A DNA stretch of 64,000 nt from contig NC_068575.1 of assembly GCF_025698545.1 (NCBI RefSeq), positions 62,257,980 through 62,321,979 on the forward strand, read 5' to 3'. Every line of letters starts with the position of its first letter. The first letter of the stretch is position 1. Source of the stretch: Gossypium raimondii. Taxonomy: Eukaryota > Streptophyta > Magnoliopsida > Malvales > Malvaceae. The notes beneath the pieces were generated by a model. The model saw only the letters and a program-made list of their open reading frames with translations, did not search any database and was not told where the DNA came from. The translations under genes and the position numbers were made by a program. This document shows positions 16,135-29,019 of this stretch, piece after piece.

Positions 16135-17160
16135 ATGTCAAATTTACTGAACGTCTTGATCAAGAAGAAGTTAACGAGAGACATGATTCGAACAAAGAGC
16201 AAGCAAGGATGTTCGATTTCCCAAATGCGAGAGCATGAATTAAAGAATATGATTTATGGGATTATGAATCAGTGGTATACTGAAATGAGGCAAGAAAGAA
16301 ATCAGGCTGAACCACCTCCTCCCCCTATTGCTCCATCGATGGTACCCCCGGTTGCTCCTCCACCTCCTACAACGACTGAATCTAGTAAGCGTTCTCCATT
16401 GGAAAGGCTTAGAAAACTTGGAGCCGAAGAATTTCGGGGAAGGACTGATGATGATCCCGTCAAAGCTGAATATTGGTTACAGAGTTTGATAAGAATTTTT
16501 AAAGAAATGGCTTGCTCACCAGATGACTATTTGAGATGTGCTGTGTCTCTGTTGAAAGAAGAAGCTTATAGTTGGTGGGAGACGATCGAGGCTGTGGTTC
16601 CGGCAGAGAAAATTTCTTGGGAATTTTTCCAAAATGAATTTAAGAAGAAATATGTAAGGCATCGGTATTTGGATAAAAAGAAAAGGGAATTTCTCGACCT
16701 CTGACGAGGAAATAAATCGGTAGTGAATATGAAAGAGAATTTGTCTACCTCAAAAAATATGCCCGAGACATTGTACCCATCAAGAAGAAATGTGTATCGG
16801 TTTGAAGAAGGGTTAAATGATGAAATTAGAATGATGATTGGGGTAATGAAATACGAGAGTTCGTTGTTCATCGACCGTGCTCAAAAGCTTGAAGAAGTAT
16901 ACAATGAAAAAATGCAATGGGATCGAAAAAGTAAAGAGCCATTCAAAAGAGGTGCTTCTAAGTCATTTTCAGATTTTCCTGAAGAAATCTAGAGAAGAAA
17001 TTAATCGAACTACATCGATTATCGGGGAGATCGGCGAGATAGACCAAGACAATCGATTTCGTGGTATTCGATAGACCAGTAGCAAGTGTGAGCAAAGTTC
17101 GTAATGCTTCACGACCTAAGTGTCAATATTGTGGAAGATATCATTTGAGAATGCGGGACT
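16135..17160 (+). pseudogene. gag region of the gypsy element (fossil)
   Basis: Encodes a capsid-type retrotrans_gag domain, recognisable from 'RKLGAEEFRGRTDDDPVKAEYWL' through the 'AYSWWET' and 'FFQNEFKKKYV' blocks, preceded by a proline-rich stretch. The downstream part is the charged region leading to the zinc knuckle. It belongs to the broken coding part of the element. Confidence 0.8.
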
Positions 17161-17163
17161 AAG

Positions 17164-20100
17164 ATGGGGCTTGTTATAAATGTGGGCTCTGATCATCTTA
17201 TTCGAGATTGTCCCCGGCTGCAAAAAGATGAAGTGGAACAGAAAGAGATACAGAGAACCATTCCTCAAAGAAGTAGACGTTCGGGCCAGAGCAGTGCTAC
17301 AGGGACTACCCGTTCGGGTACGAGGGAATCAGTTGGTCGATCAGAGAATAGAGCACCAGCACGTACCTACGCCATTCGAGCAAGGGAAGAAGCTACGGCT
17401 CCTGATGTAATTGCTGGTACTTTCTATCTTTATGATGTTATTGTTTATGCATTGATAGACCCTGGATCTACTCATTCATATATTTGCACTATGTTAGCAT
17501 CTGAAAAGAATTTATCTGTTGAGTCCACTGAATTTGATATACAAGTTACAAATCCATTAGGTCATAGTGTGATGGTTAATTTAATATGTCGTAATTGTCC
17601 ACTGAAAGTGAAAGGCTATGAATTCCCCGCTGATTTGATGTTGTTACCCTTTCGGGAATTTGACATTATTCTGGGGATGGACTGGTTAATGAGGCACGAT
17701 GCGGTGGTGAATTGTCGTGATAAGCAAATCAGTTTGAAATGTCAAACAGGAGATGTAATCTCAGTTGGGTCAGAAAATATGGGCGATCTGATCGAAATTA
17801 TTTCAACTCTCTCGCTTTCGAGATTATTACGCAAAGGCAATGAAGCATTCTTGGCCTATATCCTTGATACTCGGGTTCGATTTAAAGCTCGAACAAGTGC
17901 CGATGGTGAATGAATTTCTGATGTGTTCCTCAAGAGTTACCGGTCTACCACCGATAGAAGTTGAATTTGTAATTGATGTGATTCCGGAACAACTCCTATA
18001 TCAATGACACCGCATGAAATGGCTCCAATGAATTAAAAGAGTTGAAGGCGCGATTCAGGAGTTATTAGATAAAGGGTTCATCGATCGAGTATGTCGCCTG
18101 GGTGCACTGTCTTGTTTGTGAAAAAGAAGGACGGTTCTTTAAGACGTGTATAGATTACGAGCGGTTGAATAAGGTAACAGTAAAGAATAAATATCCTTTG
18201 CCTCGTATTGATGATCTGTTTGATCGGTTGAAAGGTCTTCGCAAGATTTTCCAAGATAGACCTTCGATCCGGTATTATCGTTGAAAGTTAAAGAGTGTGA
18301 TGTGCAAAGCGCCTTTCGAACTCGATATGGTCATTATGAATTTTTGGTGGTGCCATTTGGTTTAACCAATGCTCCTGCTTTGCTTTATGGATTTGATGAA
18401 TAGAATTTTTCAGTCATATTTGGATAGATTTGTGGTTGTGTTCATTGACGATGTATTGATTTATTCAAAGACGAGTCCGAACATGCACAACATCTAAGGA
18501 TTGTATTACGACTTTGCGAGAAAGCAGTTATATGCGAAATTCAAAGAAATGTGAATTTTGGCTTGAGAAGTTGCGTTTTTGGGTCATATGGTATCGGTGA
18601 TGGAATAAGAGTGGATCCAAGTAAGATAGCGGCGGTGGTAAATTGGAAAGTTCCAAAGAATGTTATCAAGTACAGAGCTTTCTAGGATTGGCGAGTTATT
18701 ATCGCCGATTTGTCAAAGATTTCTCAATGATTACCTTACCGCTGACTCGATTACTACAAAAGAATGTTGAATTTATATGGTCGATTTAATGTCGTGAGTT
18801 TCGATCGCTTGAAAAGATGTTGACAGAGGCTCCAGTGTTGACTCAACCGAATCCAGGCGTCTGCTTTGTAGTATATAGTGATGCGTCTCGAGTGGTTTGG
18901 GTTGTGTACTTATGCAGTCAGGAAAAGTGGTGGCATATGCTTCCCGACAACTTGAAACCGCACGAGAAGAATTATCCTACACATGATTTGGAATTGGCAG
19001 CGATCGTGTTTGCTTTGAAAATATGGAGACACTACTTATATGGTGAGAAATGTTACGTGTATACTGATCATAAAAGCTTGAAGTATTTAATGACTCAGAA
19101 AGAGTTAAATTTGAGACAGAGACGATGGTTAGAGTTGCTGAAAGATTATGATCTTGTCATTGACTATCACCCAGGGAAAGCAAATGTCGTAGCAGATGCA
19201 CTTAGTCGGAAATCATCATTATTTGCATTACGGGCATTGAGTGCTCATTTATCTATTAATGAGGATGGTTCTATACTAGCGGAATTAAAAGCTAAACCTG
19301 TGTTCTTTCAACGGATTCGGGAATTACAAGATGAAGACCCAAAATTGATGCTAAAACGACAGATGGTTCAAAATGAGTTAAGCTCAGAATACTCCATTGA
19401 TGAAAATGGTATGTTATATTATCGTAATAGAATATGTGTTCCAAATAATTTAGACTTGAAAAATGATATTTTATCGAGGCTCACAAGAGTATGTGTTCTA
19501 TTCACCCGGGGAGTACAAAAATGTATTGTGATTTGAAGAAAATGTATTGGTGGCCTGGAATGAAACGAGAAATCTGTGAATATGTAGCAAGATGTTTGAT
19601 TTGTCAACAGGTGAAAGCTGAGCATCAAGTGCCGACAGGGTTGTTACAGCCCATTATGATTCCAGAGTGGAAATGGGAACATGTCACGATGGATTTTGTA
19701 TCTGGATTACCAGTAACTCCGAAGAAGAAAGATTCGATATGGGTGATTGTTGATCGGTTAACTAAGTCGGCACATTTTATTCCAATGAAGCATTATCGAC
19801 TTGAAAAGTTAGCGGAGTTATATGTGTCTGAGATAGTGAGGTTACATGGGGTACCGATATCTATTATTTCGGATCGAGATCCGAGATTTACCTCGAGATT
19901 TTGGAGTAAATTACAGGAGGCTCTGGGCACCAAATTAAATTTCAGCACAGCTTTTCATCCCCAGACAGATGGGCAGTCAGAGCGAGTGATTCAGATTTTA
20001 GAAGATATGTTAAGGTGTTGTATACTTGAGTTCGGCGGCAGCTGGGAAAGGTATTTACCTTTAGCCGAATTTGCTTATAATAATAGTTATCAAACTAGTA

Positions 20101-20740
20101 TTAAAATGGCACCGTTTGAAGCTCTGTATGGAAGAAAGTGTAGAACTCCATTATATTGGACTGAATTAAGTGAATCGAAACTGGTGGGAGTGGACTTGAT
20201 TCGGGAAACTGAAGAAAAAGTTCGTATTATTCGAGATTGTTTAAAAGCTGCCTCCGATCGGCAAAAATCATATGCAGATTTGAAGAGAAGGGATATAGAG
20301 TTTAGTGTGGGTGATCGTGTATTTTTGAAAGTGTCACCGTGGAAGAAAGTTTTACGGTTCGGCAGAAAGGGAAAACTCATTACGATTTATCGGTAGTATG
20401 AAATCATTGAAAGAATCGGTCCAGAGCTTATAGATTGGCTTTGCCGGGAACTTGAAAATATTCATAATGTGTTTCATGTGTCTATGTTGAGACGGTATAG
20501 ATCAGATCCATCACATGTAATTCCTCATACGGAAATAGAGCTCCAACCTGACATGACTTATTCAGAGGAACCGGTGAAAATTTTAGCTCGGGAGGTTAAA
20601 GAGTTGAGGAATAAACGTGTACCACTAGTTAAGGTGTTATGGAATCGACATGGATCTGAGGAGGCAACCTGGGAAACGGAGGAATTGATGAGATTTCAGA
20701 TCCTAATTTATTTCAGTCACGAAATTTGGGACGAAATTTC
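17164..20740 (+). pseudogene. pol region of the gypsy element (fossil)
   Basis: Reads in family order: a zinc-knuckle remnant, aspartic protease with the DPGSTHSY motif (near 17460), reverse transcriptase (about 18000-18790), RNase H with '[10 protein letters not shown]' and '[14 protein letters not shown]' (about 18817-19300), integrase with its zinc-binding part and 'HPQTDGQSERVIQ' core (about 19490-20400), and a C-terminal 'VKVLWNRHGSEEATWE' chromodomain-like segment. This order defines Ty3/gypsy. The region is broken in several places. Confidence 0.85.
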
Positions 20741-20742
20741 CT

Positions 20743-20754
20743 AAAAGGGGAGAG
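20743..20754 (+). other. Polypurine tract of the gypsy element
   Basis: AAAAGGGGAGAG immediately before the right LTR, the usual position for priming plus-strand synthesis. Confidence 0.75.
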
Positions 20755-20755
20755 T

Positions 20756-23596
20756 TGTAATAGCTTTGAATTTTTAGTGGTGTCGAATGGTGATTCGAGA
20801 TCACTAAATCGACAAACAGTAGAAAATATTATAAATTTAGTAAGTATAAGTTAAATGTGAAGTTAGGAAAATTTTTGAAATAGTGAATAGTGTACTAGGA
20901 ATAAATATTAAAATAATTAAAATAAAAAACGAGGTATCGAGACCTCAAGATTTTAAACCGAGCCATAAATATTTTTAGAAATATTTATAGAGTGTCATTG
21001 AGTTGGTATTAAAGTTTCATTAGAAAATTTTAACGTTTGGATAGTTAATTAACTAAAAGGACTAAATTGGGAATAGTGTAAAATTTGTTAAATTGTGATT
21101 AAATAGCTTAAGTGACTAAAGTGGAGGGATTTAAAAGGCTATTAGGCCCAAATTATATGGGCTGGACGGTTGGGTAAGAAAATCAGCAGAATGTAAGGAG
21201 AAACAGGGCAAAATTGGAAACTTAACAAATTAAACATTTAAAACAAAGACAAAAGTGAAAATCTAGAGATCTCTTCACAATTAATCAGCAAAAACGCCAT
21301 AGGAGGTCTGGAATAAGCTGGTTTTTCATATTTTTGAATCATGTAAGTTTAATTCTTGATTATTTCTTCTAATTTTGTGATTTTGATACTTTTACAATTA
21401 GGTCCAACTAATTATTTCATTAGTTTTTGATTCCATGGCTGATTTTGAAAGTTACCATTGATTAGTGTTGGATTTTTATGATGAATAAACATGAAATTGA
21501 AGCTTTAATTTTGTTATATGATGATTTTATTAAGTAATTTTGATAGAAATTGATTTTAGGGACCTAATTGTGAAAAAGTTGGGAATTAAGGTTTGGTGTT
21601 GCGGTTTTGAGTATGAAAGGCTATGTAGTAGTCTAAAATAGTTGGAAAAGGTGTTAATTGAGAAAAATTAGATCAATTGAGGGGTTAATTGAGTAGGGAT
21701 CAAATTGTAAAACCTGTAAAGTTTGGGGTAAAAGTGTAATTTCGAAAATTAAAGGGCATAAATTGTGAAATGAATTAGAATTGAATTAAATGCTGATGAA
21801 TGAATAAATTTGCATTTTAGATCGAGAACTTGAAACAAGTCGAGGAAAAGAAAAAGTAGTCGATTAGTCCCTGAACTTTTACAAATTCTGCAAATCGATC
21901 CAGGTAAGTTCATATGGCTGAAATTTAATGATTAAATGTTAATTTCATGAATTATACAATGTATGGTGAAATGTATTTATTGTTGAAATGAGAATAAAAT
22001 AAAATGTGAAAATCGAATAAATGATCAAATTAAGTGGAACGTCGGATTTGAGTACTTCGATCAAGTGACAAAGTGATAAGTGGTAGTTTTAGCTACACTT
22101 ATCTGATCAAGAAACAAAGTGATAAGTGGTTACACTTATCGATCAAGAAACAAAGTGATAAGTGGTTACACTTATCGATCAAGAAACAAAGTGATAAGTG
22201 GCTACACTTATCGATCAAGTGATAAAGTGATAAGTGGTAGCTTCACTACACTTATCGATCAAGTGGTAAAGTGATAAGTGGTAGCCTAGCTACACTTATC
22301 GATCAAGGACAAGTGATAAGAGGTCATATGGCAAAGTGAAAGTGAAGTACTCAAATTTCCATAACTGTTCCTTAATTTTGATCAAGGATGGTAAGTGGCA
22401 AATGGGCCCAAAGGAATTATGGTAAAAGAATAAGTAGTAGTGAGTTTATACCAAGGAACTCACCAAAGATTGTGGTTGATAGTAAATTTAGTAATGGTGT
22501 ATATTGTATAAGTGTACAAGTGTTTGGTAAGATTTATGTTTTATGCCTATGAACTTACTAAGCTTTTCTATAAGCTTACATGTGTGTGTTTATTGTTTTG
22601 TAGATTAACGATTTATACATTCGGAGGATCGGATCTACATCAAGAATCACACTACCCAGATATACTCCGTAGTTTATGTTAAGCAACTTTTGGATTTATA
22701 TGGCATGTATAGGGAATTGAAGTAAAAGTAAATTTGAATGTTACGGTTATGTTAGATATCGAAATATATACATGTTTTTAGTTTGAAATGGTTGATTGGT
22801 TGAACTTCATTAGTATTTAAATGAAGTAGATGAAATACTGGAATTGGTTGTGATTTGAAATTTGCAGGGAAGGTTAGACAATTATAAAGGGGTTATATTG
22901 AATTTTTTTTAAAAATTGCAATGGAGCAGTTCTTGGACAGCAGCATTGATGTAACTTTTAAAAATCACCAAAAATAGTGGAAATAGAATTAGAAGTTGAG
23001 TGAGATATGAAATTAAAGCTGAAAGAGTCTACTTTCATAGGAAAGAAGTGGAGTAAGCAAAAGAATTATATACTTTTAGATATTTGAATTTTAGTGAAAC
23101 AGGGCAAGAATGTTTTTGAAGTCCCCTGTTCTGACTTTAGAAATTCATTAAAAATTGTACAAAAGGAATTTTGAGTTATAATTTATATGTATAGACTCAT
23201 TAATGAGTCTATTTTCAGTAGAAATAATTTTAATCACCATATGAAGCCTTTAATAAGAGATAATTAAATTTTAGTGATGAGTGGTTAGGATAGTCGATTA
23301 GTGAAACAGGGGAGACTTCAACTAATAAACTGTACTAATTGGCTAAAGCAAAAATTCTGAAAAATTTATGGTGAATAGATATATGAGTCTAGTTTTATGG
23401 AAAATTTACGGATCTAAATTTTGAGTTTCGTAGCTTGAATTATAATTATTTTAGTGACTGCTGTACAGGAGGACAGCTTTATTATGAATGATGAAATTAA
23501 ATTTGAAAGTAAATTTTTATGCCCCGAACTTTTAAGTTAAGTCAAGTAACGCCTCATGCTCGACTCCGGCCATGGTCTCGGGTAAGAGGTGTTACA
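20756..23596 (+). repeat. 3' LTR of the gypsy element
   Basis: 2841 bases, same termini as the left LTR and followed by the second TACAA target copy at 23597-23601. Against the left LTR I count roughly twenty one-base length differences but only about three substitutions. Confidence 0.93.
22064..22318 (+). repeat. Tandem palindromic units in the 3' LTR
   Basis: Counterpart of the array at 14460-14715, with the same number and order of GATAAGTG/CACTTATC units. Confidence 0.85.
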
Positions 23597-24487
23597 TACA
23601 AAATGTAAGTTAAATTGTATTAAAGTAAGGTATAGCTGAAGAAACTTGTATGTGTGTAAATATGTATTAATTGAATAAGTTTAAAATATTTTGTTATGAT
23701 TCATTTACCTATTTATTTTTGTAGTGCTTATTAAGCCTTCACTGGCTTAACGTGTTTATTTTTAACGCGTAGTAACAATTAGACTTGAAGAGGTAGAGTC
23801 GGGTTAGGAGATTTCTCATCTAATCACATCCTCAAGAGCTTCAAGAGTAGGTATCATATTTTGAATTAAAATGGCATGTACATAGGTAAACTAAATGTGT
23901 TCCCATGTGTTAGGGACTAAAATACAAACTCTTGAAACTCTATCTATTTTGGTTTTACTTGAAGTATTTTAATTCTATATGAAATGAATTATTGAAACTA
24001 TAAGTATGTTTGCAAATCTGGTTTGCTAATATGATGATTATGATTGATTTCAAGTAGTTTTAAGTAATTTTAATATATTTTGAATTGGTCTTAAGTGTTG
24101 AGAAGAATATATATATTGCAAGGGGTTTTAGTGAACTTTTAGACTGATTTTTGCCAAATTTTACCAAGGGTCTAGGTATTGATACCTAGGCTATGAAATA
24201 CAAAATTTCCAAAATAGGATGTGATTTTGGTATCGTTTTTGTCATTGGTATCGATATTTTTTCCCTTATTTTGAGTAGAAATAGTGTTAAAATCATTTCC
24301 AAACATAATCTAACGTCCAATAATGATCCCACACGTTTATATTAATAGTTTTTGAGTTAAATAAGTTAAAATCCTATGTATAAATGCTTAAATTAAATAG
24401 TGTCTAGCCAAAACCATTTTGACACAAAATGTAATAGTCTTATACGAGTCTGTACGATCAGACCGGGTATATGGGTGTTACAAATAA

Positions 24488-26409
24488 CATCGTTATCAAT
24501 TTAGATACTAATTTTAAAAGAAATAACAGTTATAATTTTGAATTCCTAACATTATTTCTTCTATGTAAACATTGTTTAGTTGTTTTTTTCATTTTCTTGC
24601 ACTCTAGAATTTTCACTTGTGAGTTTTAGTACTTTAGTTGAATAGTAAAATATAAATATTGAAAATTATAAAAGTTTGGGTGAGTATTTTCGTTATTAAT
24701 TATTACTCAATTGAGTTAGTGTTTGATTAATTTATGACATTAAAATTAGTAAAAATTAGTTTTTTATATTTTTATATCCATCTTACAATTTATATTTGAG
24801 GTTCGTAGACTCTTTCTAACTATATTCTTTAAATTTCTTTTTTTTCATACCGTTTTTAATACTTAATTTTCATTAATTTATTTATGATATGGTTTATTGA
24901 TCATGCATAAATTTATATTTGAGAACCTAAAAAATTATTTTATATATTAAATTAGATAAATAGTTGCATAATTAAATACAAATAATTTTTAAATATAATA
25001 ATGAAAATAATTGTTGACTTTCTGGTTTAATCATGGCATGCTGTCCACATCTAATCACCACACCTTATGAAAAATTGTCATAGCTTCTGAATTTTTCAAA
25101 ATTTAATTAATAAATGTCATGTCAATCTTAATTTTTATCATCATTTCATTATCGACTATAATTAAATTATCATATTATTTTTTTAAAAAATTAAATTTTC
25201 GCCATCACTAAATTATAAAAAATAAAATTTCAAAATTTTTCTTTAATTTTAATTAAAAATGGAATTGTTATGGTTACATGTGTAAAAGAATTAAATAAAT
25301 TATGAATGTATTCGAATAAGGCCAAATTCCAGTCCATCGTTGTTCCTAAACATTGAATTATTGGCTCCAACCCTTCCATTTAATTACTTGCTTTTCCTGG
25401 TTTTTTTCATTAATGGTATTTGGTTTTTCTGAAAAAATTATTAATCAATTTTTAAAAGTTTTATATTTAAGCTAAAATATGAATATTCTCCTACTACGGT
25501 ACATTTCTTGGTATATAGTAGGGTTGTAACTCGCAACACTAAAACTTACACACTTCGTAAAAATCACAAAAATATATACACCTCATCTATGAATGAATTA
25601 TCAAATCCATCGTACAATGGTTCGACTTGTTAATTAATATGTAAGGGTTATCGTGTACGTTTTGATTATTTAATTTTAAAAATTATAAAATTATAAAATA
25701 ATTACTAAATTATTTAGAAATATTAAAGTTATTGGAATATTAAAATCGTTATTAAATGATATTATTTTCTACAATTTAATTTCTTTTACAAAACAGTTTT
25801 GAACCTTATAAATTTACTACTCAAAATTTAAACAGTTTTTTTCACTAATTTCCGACACTAACTGTCGAATTGACTTATGATTGTTCTACTTTTTTATGGA
25901 TACTAACAGTGTCGAATTGACTTAGGATTTTTCTACTTTTTTATGGGTACTAACTCACCAAATCAACTAGAGTTTTTTTAAAAAAAAAAAACTTAATAAC
26001 CCGATAACTTAAACAAAAAAATTTTAAATAATTCAATAACATTTTATAATTTTTAAAATTACAAAGATGAATTTAACACTATTAATCGAATCCGTATAAA
26101 TTTAGGAGAAAAAAAAAGTACGTGGTGGCCACGGCCATGAAAATCATACAGGATTCGTCGCAGTTGTATAAGAACCTCTAAAAACTCATGAAACTTAAAA
26201 CTAGTGATCCAAATCTCTCGTCGAATTGAAGGCGTTCACATGCAGACAAACAATCACCATAACTATTTTAATTTCATCGTAATGCAGCAAGTCTTTGTTC
26301 TTTTCTTCGTTTACTTTCTTATAAATGTTTTTAAGATTATAATCTTGCATGATCGAAAGAAAAAAAGAAAAAAAGAAAAAAAAGTTGAAGGTTTAAGACC
26401 AGAACAACA
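24488..26409. other. Intergenic region between CDC20-A and LSI2-A (part of duplicated unit)
   Basis: AT-rich DNA colinear with about 34164-37228 in copy B, apart from the MULE there and a few indels. At about 25873-25960 a roughly 50-bp direct repeat reads 'gtcgaattgactta' ... 'ctacttttttatgg' twice. The last 300 bases, with an A/G-rich leader just before the ATG, are the LSI2-A promoter and 5' leader. No gene seen. Confidence 0.6.
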
Positions 26410-28966
26410 ATGGCGTTAGCCGCTACATACAAAGTGGTTCTCGGCTCAATAGCCTTTGCAATCTTCTGGGTATTAGCTGTTTTCCCTGCCGTCCCACTTC
26501 TACCAATCGGAAGAACCGCCGGGTCTTTACTCGGTGCCATGCTTATGGTTTTATTCAGAGTAATAACCCCAGATGAAGCTTATGCCGCCATTGATCTACC
26601 AATCTTGGGTCTTTTATTCGGCACCATGGTCGTTAGTATTTATCTCGAAAGAGCCGATATGTTTAAGTATTTAGGTAAATTGCTTTCATGGAAAAGTAAA
26701 GGAGCTAAGGATTTAATCTGTAGAATCTGTTTGGTTTCTGCGATTTCAAGTGCTTTTTCACTAATGATACTTCTTGTGTGATATTAACCGAGTTTGTATT
26801 GAAAATTGCAAGGCAACATAATTTGCCTCCTCACCCATTTTGTTAGCACTTGCTTCGAGTGCTAATATAGGTTCTTCGGCTACTCCGATTGGGAATCCAC
26901 AGAATTTGGTGATTGCTGTTCAAAGTAAGATTTCTTTTGGGGATTTTCTTGTTGGGGTTTTGCCGGCAATGCTGGTTGGTGGGTCGGTGAATGCTTTGAT
27001 ACTTATAATTATGTATTGGAGATTGTTATCTGTTCATAAAGATGAAGAAGATGGGACTGGTGAAATAGTGGGTGAAGATGATGTGAGTTCACATCGGTTT
27101 TCGCCGGCCACAATGTCACATATTTCAGCTTCGAATTCAATGGATCATGTTCAGAGCTCTCCTAATAGCATTAATGGAAGTTTAGCAACTCACCTTGACA
27201 GCCTTAGGAACCGAGTCAACTCGGGCGATCAACTTGAAATCCAGAGGTCACCTTGTGGTTCGATTGATTCAAATGATATATCATCGCCGGCTCAATTTTC
27301 AGAGGAAAAAGAATCAAAAACAGAGCATTGGAAGAACAAGATGTGGAAATTATGTGTTTATTTAGTCACTATTGGGATGTTGGTTGCTTTGCTTATGGGT
27401 TTGAATATGTCATGGACAGCCATTACAGCATCATTGGCACTTGTTGTTCTTGATTTTAAGGATGCAAGGCCTTGCTTGGAAAAGGTTTCTGAATTAAGAT
27501 TACAGAGTGGGATTTTAAGTTTTGATTTTTTTTTTTGAATGATTAAAAAAGGTTTGCTTGTTTTTTTGTATGAACAGGTATCGTATTCGCTTTTGCTTTT
27601 CTTCTGTGGAATGTTTATTACGGTGGAAGGGTTCAATAAAACTGGGATTCCAAGTACTCTTTGGAACTTTATGGAACCCCATGCCAATGTCGATCGTGTT
27701 TCCGGGATTGCGGTTTTAGCTGCCGTTATTCTTCTCCTCTCCAATGTGGCTTCCAACGTACCAACCGGTAAAATATATTAGAATGGAGAAATATTTGAAG
27801 TCTTGTTTATCCGAAATTTGATCGATCCTTTAATGGATCGATATTATCCTCAGGTCAAGTTAATTTCTTGTTTCTGATTTAAAGAGAATCCAAGTGATTG
27901 AGATTGTCTAAAGAGGCAGTAAGTTCACAGAGTAGAAACGTCTTGTCAGATTGGACCATGTATGGATTATGGTCATTTATTATAGGTGTTCTCGCTTTGT
28001 GAACTTATCGTCTCTTAAAACAACCTCAGGAACTCAAACTCTCCATAGAGTCATGAGATAAAACTTCGGCTTGACCTAGAAATAATACCGATCTGTTAAG
28101 AGGTTTATCGACTCTGAATGAACGACATCTCCCCTAAAACACACACACACAATTTCCCCTAAAAAAAACACATATATATATTATTAAATTTTTCAATTCG
28201 ATTCAATTGAGTCGTACCAATTCTCAAAAAAAAAATTTTATTATTAAATTTATTGCCTACAAGATTACAGATTTTTATATAAATTTGGACAAATTTTGAT
28301 GTTAGTCCTATATTTTGACAAATTTGAAATTTAATCCCTATACTTCAAAATAAAAACAATTCAATCCTCATACCTTTTTTATTTAATAATTTTAGACCAA
28401 TCATTGTCTTCGTCAGTAATTTTAATTAAAATTTGCTAATATAACATGTTTACTTCTCGTCAATCATATTCATGTTACATGAAGACAATCAAATCATCAT
28501 GTCAAATTGACAAATTTTGATAAAAAATACTTATAATTTTAATGATTGAACAAAAAATAGTATGACTTGATGTTTAAGCTTTAAACTACACTAAATCTTA
28601 AATTTTATAAACTACATCAACTAACAGCATATTTTATAAAATTTTGTCTAAGTAGAGTAACTAACAGTTTCTCTTGGCACAAATATATATGTATGTTCTT
28701 CAGTTCTGTTGCTTGGAGGGAGAGTGGCGGCATCAGCCGCGGCGATATCAGCAAGTGAAGAGAAGAAAGCATGGCTGATATTAGCATGGGTGAGCACGGT
28801 AGCCGGAAACCTGTCGTTGTTGGGATCGGCGGCGAACTTGATAGTATGTGAGCAAGCTCGTCGAGTACCACATCTTGGCTACACATTGTCTTTCTGGAAT
28901 CACCTTAAATTTGGAGTTCCTTCTACGCTTATAGTCACTGCAATTGGTTTGACACTTATTAGATGA
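26410..28966 (+). pseudogene. LSI2-like anion/silicon efflux transporter, copy A, frameshifted
   Basis: Three exons by comparison with copy B: 26410-27484, 27578-27767 and 28704-28966, with the same splice sites. The product would be an ArsB/NhaD-superfamily membrane transporter of the LSI2 type (efflux of silicic acid or arsenite in relatives; substrate here unknown). Exon 1 is two bases shorter than in copy B. One T is missing in the run at 26754-26758, in the conserved 'AFFTND' coding stretch, and one in the run at 26838-26841, before '[11 protein letters not shown]'. Between the two the frame is wrong and a stop is met, so the protein would end after about 124 residues. All else, including splice sites, is nearly identical to copy B. 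Either a very recent pseudogene or a functional gene with homopolymer sequence errors. Confidence 0.8.
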
Positions 28967-29017
28967 TTATTACAACATAAACAGAATTAATTATAAATTG
29001 TTTAAAATATGTCATAA

Positions 29018-29019
29018 GC
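29018..29019. other. Junction of the tandem segmental duplication
   Basis: Left of this point the sequence is the 3' flank of LSI2-A and matches the flank of LSI2-B up to about 39787. Right of it the sequence abruptly matches CDC20-A exon 2 from 9885. Both parental ends share CATC (9885-9888 and 39788-39791), so the join shows about 4 bp of microhomology plus one extra G. The unit therefore runs from inside CDC20 exon 2 to just past LSI2. Confidence 0.9.

Larger units (their letters stand above)
13144..23596 (+). mobile_element. Ty3/gypsy LTR retrotransposon, probably Tekay/Del-type chromovirus; full length, coding part broken
   Basis: A 10.45-kb element with both LTRs (13144-15987 and 20756-23596), each starting TGTAATAGC and ending GTGTTACA, flanked by the 5-bp target duplication TACAA (13139-13143, 23597-23601). 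A primer-binding site resembling the initiator-Met tRNA end starts at 15993, and a purine tract precedes the right LTR. Parts in order: gag (about 16135-17160), zinc knuckle and protease (about 17164-17910), reverse transcriptase (about 18000-18790), RNase H (about 18817-19300), integrase (about 19490-20400) and a chromodomain-like tail (about 20470-20740). RT before integrase places it in Ty3/gypsy; long LTRs and the tail suggest the Tekay/Del group. The LTRs are almost identical in substitutions, so it is young. The coding part is broken at several places (at least half a dozen). It is nested in the solo LTR. Confidence 0.93.
11708..24482 (+). mobile_element. Solo LTR (about 2.3 kb without the nested element), LTR retrotransposon fossil
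   Basis: Begins TGTAACATCC at 11708 and ends GGGTGTTACA at 24482, with a 5-bp target duplication AATAA at 11703-11707 and 24483-24487. Removing the inner element and its duplicated target leaves about 2317 bases with no coding part, so it is read as a solo LTR from recombination between two LTRs. It carries short internal repeats with 'gcactttagtgctctctg'-type phrases at about 12890-13035. The paralogous segment in copy B (about 34160) holds the uninterrupted site, proving insertion after the tandem duplication. Family: gypsy-type LTR by its termini and internal phrases, inferred. Confidence 0.82.

Noticed and set aside
16008-16202. Open frames antisense to gag and other antisense frames over CDC20 and LSI2 exons
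   Set aside because: They mirror real coding sequence on the other strand and show no family resemblance.
11708-24482. Outer TGTAACA...TGTTACA structure as one very long retrotransposon
   Set aside because: The coding part and both LTRs belong to the inner element with its own target duplication; what remains outside is one LTR-sized piece with a separate duplication.
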